From: Paenibacillus paeoniae
GTDB taxonomy: Bacteria > Bacillota > Bacilli > Paenibacillales > Paenibacillaceae
NCBI RefSeq assembly: GCF_003388735.1
Contig: NZ_QUBQ01000001.1
Location: 1,426,001 to 1,490,000, forward strand
Direction of reading: 5' to 3'
DNA length: 64,000 bases
The notes under the pieces are model-generated. The model worked only from the letters and a program-made list of their open reading frames with translations, was not told the DNA's origin and did no database searches. A program made the translations under genes and the position numbers. Position 1 is the first letter of the stretch; the number at the start of each line of letters is the position of its first letter. This document shows positions 62,266 through 64,000 of the stretch, piece by piece.

Positions 62266-64000
62266 ATGGCGGTAAAAGCAAGCCAATTAGATGTTCAAAG
62301 TTCGGTTCTCGAGGAAGTAGGCCAGCTGGTGGAGCGCGCAAGAGCCGCTCAGGAAGCCTATCTGTCCATGACGCAGGAGCAAATTGACCGCATCGTCCAG
62401 GCGATGGCGCTTGCCGGATTGGATCAGCACATGCCGCTGGCGAAGATGGCGGTAGAGGAGACAGGTCGCGGCGTTTATGAAGACAAAATGACTAAAAACA
62501 TTTTTGCGACGGAGTACATCTACCATAGCATCAAGTCCGACAAAACGGTTGGTGTCATTGCAGAAAATTCGTATGAAAACTATCGGATGGTTGCGGAGCC
62601 AGTGGGCATCATCGCTGGTGTAACGCCGGTGACGAATCCAACATCCACCACGATGTTCAAAGCGTTGATCGCTACAAAGACACGCAATCCGATCATCTTC
62701 GCCTTCCACCCGTCCGCGCAAAATTGCAGTGCGGCGGCAGCGCAGACGTTGTTGAAAGCGGCAGTGGCACAGGGAGCTCCAGCACATTGTATTCAGTGGA
62801 TTGCTACACCTTCCGTAGAAGCGACGCAGCAGCTGATGAATCATCCGGATGTTGCCCTTGTACTCGCTACTGGCGGATCGGCCATGGTGAAGGCGGCTTA
62901 CAGCACAGGCAAGCCGGCGCTTGGCGTCGGACCGGGCAATGTACCTTGCTTCATTGAGCAATCGGCGGACCTAAGGCAAGCGGTTAACGACCTGATTCTA
63001 TCCAAGACGTTCGACAATGGGATGATCTGCGCGTCAGAGCAGGCGGTCATCATTGAAGAGCCTGTCTATGATCAAGTGCGCAAGCTGATGAAGGACAACG
63101 GCTGCTACTTCCTGAACAAAGCTGAGACGGAAGCAGTCTCCAAGCTTGTCATCAACAGCGAGAAGTGTGCGGTCAACGGTGTTATCGTCGGCCAGCCGGC
63201 AGTCAAGATTGCGGAGATGGCCGGCATTGTAGTACCGCAAGAGACGAAGATTCTGGTCGCTGAGCTGGGAGGCGTAGGAACAGCGTTCCCGTTATCTGCC
63301 GAAAAGCTAAGCCCGGTACTGGCTTGCTACAAAGTGAAGACGGCAGCGCAAGGCATCGAGCGTGCAGCGGAAGTCGTTGCTTTCGGCGGCCTGGGGCATT
63401 CCTCGGTTATCCATTCGCAGAACGATGAGGTTATTCAAGCTTTTGCAGATCGGCTGAAGACGGGCCGGGTAATCGTCAACTCGCCTTCGACGCATGGCGC
63501 GATCGGCGATCTGTACAATACGAACCTGCCGTCGCTGACACTTGGCTGCGGCTCGTATGGACACAACTCCACTACATCGAACGTAACGGCTGTGAACTTG
63601 CTCAACATCAAGCGTATAGCATATCGGACAGTCAATATGCAATGGTTCAAGATTCCGCCGAAAATTTACTTCGAGAAAGGTGCTACACAGTACCTGGAGA
63701 AGATGCCGGGCATCTCGCGCGTCCTAGTTGTAACCGATGAGATGATGGTGAAGCTGGGGTATGTGGAGAAGCTGGAATATTACTTGAGGAAGCGGACTAA
63801 CCCGGTTGCCATTGAAGTATTCTCGAATGTCGAGCCCGATCCGTCGGTGGAGACTGTCGAACGCGGAACGCGGCTGATGGACGGCTTCAAGCCGGACTGC
63901 ATTATCGCGCTGGGCGGCGGTTCCCCGATGGATGCGGCGAAAGCAATGTGGCTCTTCTATGAATACCCGGAGACCGACTTCCACTCGCTCAAGCAGAAGT
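62266..64000 (+). CDS. adhE: bifunctional acetaldehyde-CoA/alcohol dehydrogenase, 3' end beyond window
   Basis: AdhE converts acetyl-CoA to acetaldehyde and then ethanol, regenerating NAD+ in fermentation. The visible 578 residues cover the CoA-acylating aldehyde dehydrogenase domain and the start of the iron alcohol dehydrogenase domain; a full protein is about 870. The thioester Cys is Cys255 in NGMICASEQAV, close to Cys246 of E. coli. The linker and second domain start near RVLVVTDEMMVKLGYVEKLE, with ALGGGSPMDAAKAMW near residue 549. AAGGAGGAG precedes the ATG. The frame is uninterrupted to the window edge. Rex control is likely. Confidence 0.96.
   Translation, partial: MAVKASQLDVQSSVLEEVGQLVERARAAQEAYLSMTQEQIDRIVQAMALAGLDQHMPLAKMAVEETGRGVYEDKMTKNIFATEYIYHSIKSDKTVGVIAENSYENYRMVAEPVGIIAGVTPVTNPTSTTMFKALIATKTRNPIIFAFHPSAQNCSAAAAQTLLKAAVAQGAPAHCIQWIATPSVEATQQLMNHPDVALVLATGGSAMVKAAYSTGKPALGVGPGNVPCFIEQSADLRQAVNDLILSKTFDNGMICASEQAVIIEEPVYDQVRKLMKDNGCYFLNKAETEAVSKLVINSEKCAVNGVIVGQPAVKIAEMAGIVVPQETKILVAELGGVGTAFPLSAEKLSPVLACYKVKTAAQGIERAAEVVAFGGLGHSSVIHSQNDEVIQAFADRLKTGRVIVNSPSTHGAIGDLYNTNLPSLTLGCGSYGHNSTTSNVTAVNLLNIKRIAYRTVNMQWFKIPPKIYFEKGATQYLEKMPGISRVLVVTDEMMVKLGYVEKLEYYLRKRTNPVAIEVFSNVEPDPSVETVERGTRLMDGFKPDCIIALGGGSPMDAAKAMWLFYEYPETDFHSLKQK

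Overview
The window looks like chromosomal DNA of a Gram-positive, low-to-mid GC, spore-former-type Firmicute, most probably Paenibacillus or a close relative. The signs are strong AGGAGG-type ribosome sites with frequent TTG and GTG starts, a T-box leader ahead of proS, a FapR-like palindrome ahead of fabI, lipoprotein-anchored binding proteins, and a large multi-domain GH87 alpha-1,3-glucanase of the kind known from Paenibacillus. I saw no rRNA, tRNA, CRISPR array, complete insertion sequence or prophage. The genus is an inference; no phylogenetic marker was searched.

Layout. 1-5.6 kb: an operon with a BtpA/SgcQ-family protein, an LsrB-like sugar-binding lipoprotein, a double ABC ATPase and two permeases. 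5.6-9.3 kb: a frameshifted small gene between two related terminators, two divergent DedA/VTT membrane proteins and a diacylglycerol-type glycosyltransferase. 9.3-12 kb: fabI behind a FapR-type operator, then an Rrf2 regulator with an azoreductase. 12-15.4 kb: a leader peptide with tandem terminators ahead of a second-type RsgA GTPase, then an ECF sigma factor fused to a BtrH/C39-like domain. 15.6-24.5 kb: a lipoprotein, then three exported proteins in a row (a stalk-domain protein and two PKD-repeat proteins). 24.7-30.3 kb: a rhomboid protease, a CBS protein and the GH87 enzyme.

30.4-40.7 kb: a GNAT, a LigD polymerase lacking its ligase catalytic domain, a MurG-like transferase, T-box-proS, a LysR regulator next to metE with a Met-box-like palindrome, and a DUF3626 protein. 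40.7-43.6 kb: small genes and an unaccompanied pair of peptide-type permeases. 43.6-50.4 kb: a TetR-led peptide/nickel-type ABC operon (regulator, two permeases, binding protein, two ATPases) ending in an OsmC protein. 50.4-54.4 kb: a lipoprotein barnase with barstar, followed by small unknown proteins and lipoproteins, one of them bracketed by a duplicated terminator-like sequence. 54.4-57.9 kb: LysR divergent from an amino acid transporter that has a coupled 28-residue ORF, a GNAT and a DUF523 protein. 57.9-64 kb: CopD-like protein, alpha/beta hydrolase, GNAT, a 128-nt imperfect palindrome, a hemerythrin-like protein and the first two thirds of adhE, cut by the window edge.

Most of the window is ordinary housekeeping, transport and regulation. 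The parts most worth a second look are the attenuator-like leader of the second RsgA, the sigma-protease fusion, the TetR gene that has no canonical start codon, the 128-nt palindrome, and the two cases of a small gene bracketed by related terminator sequences.
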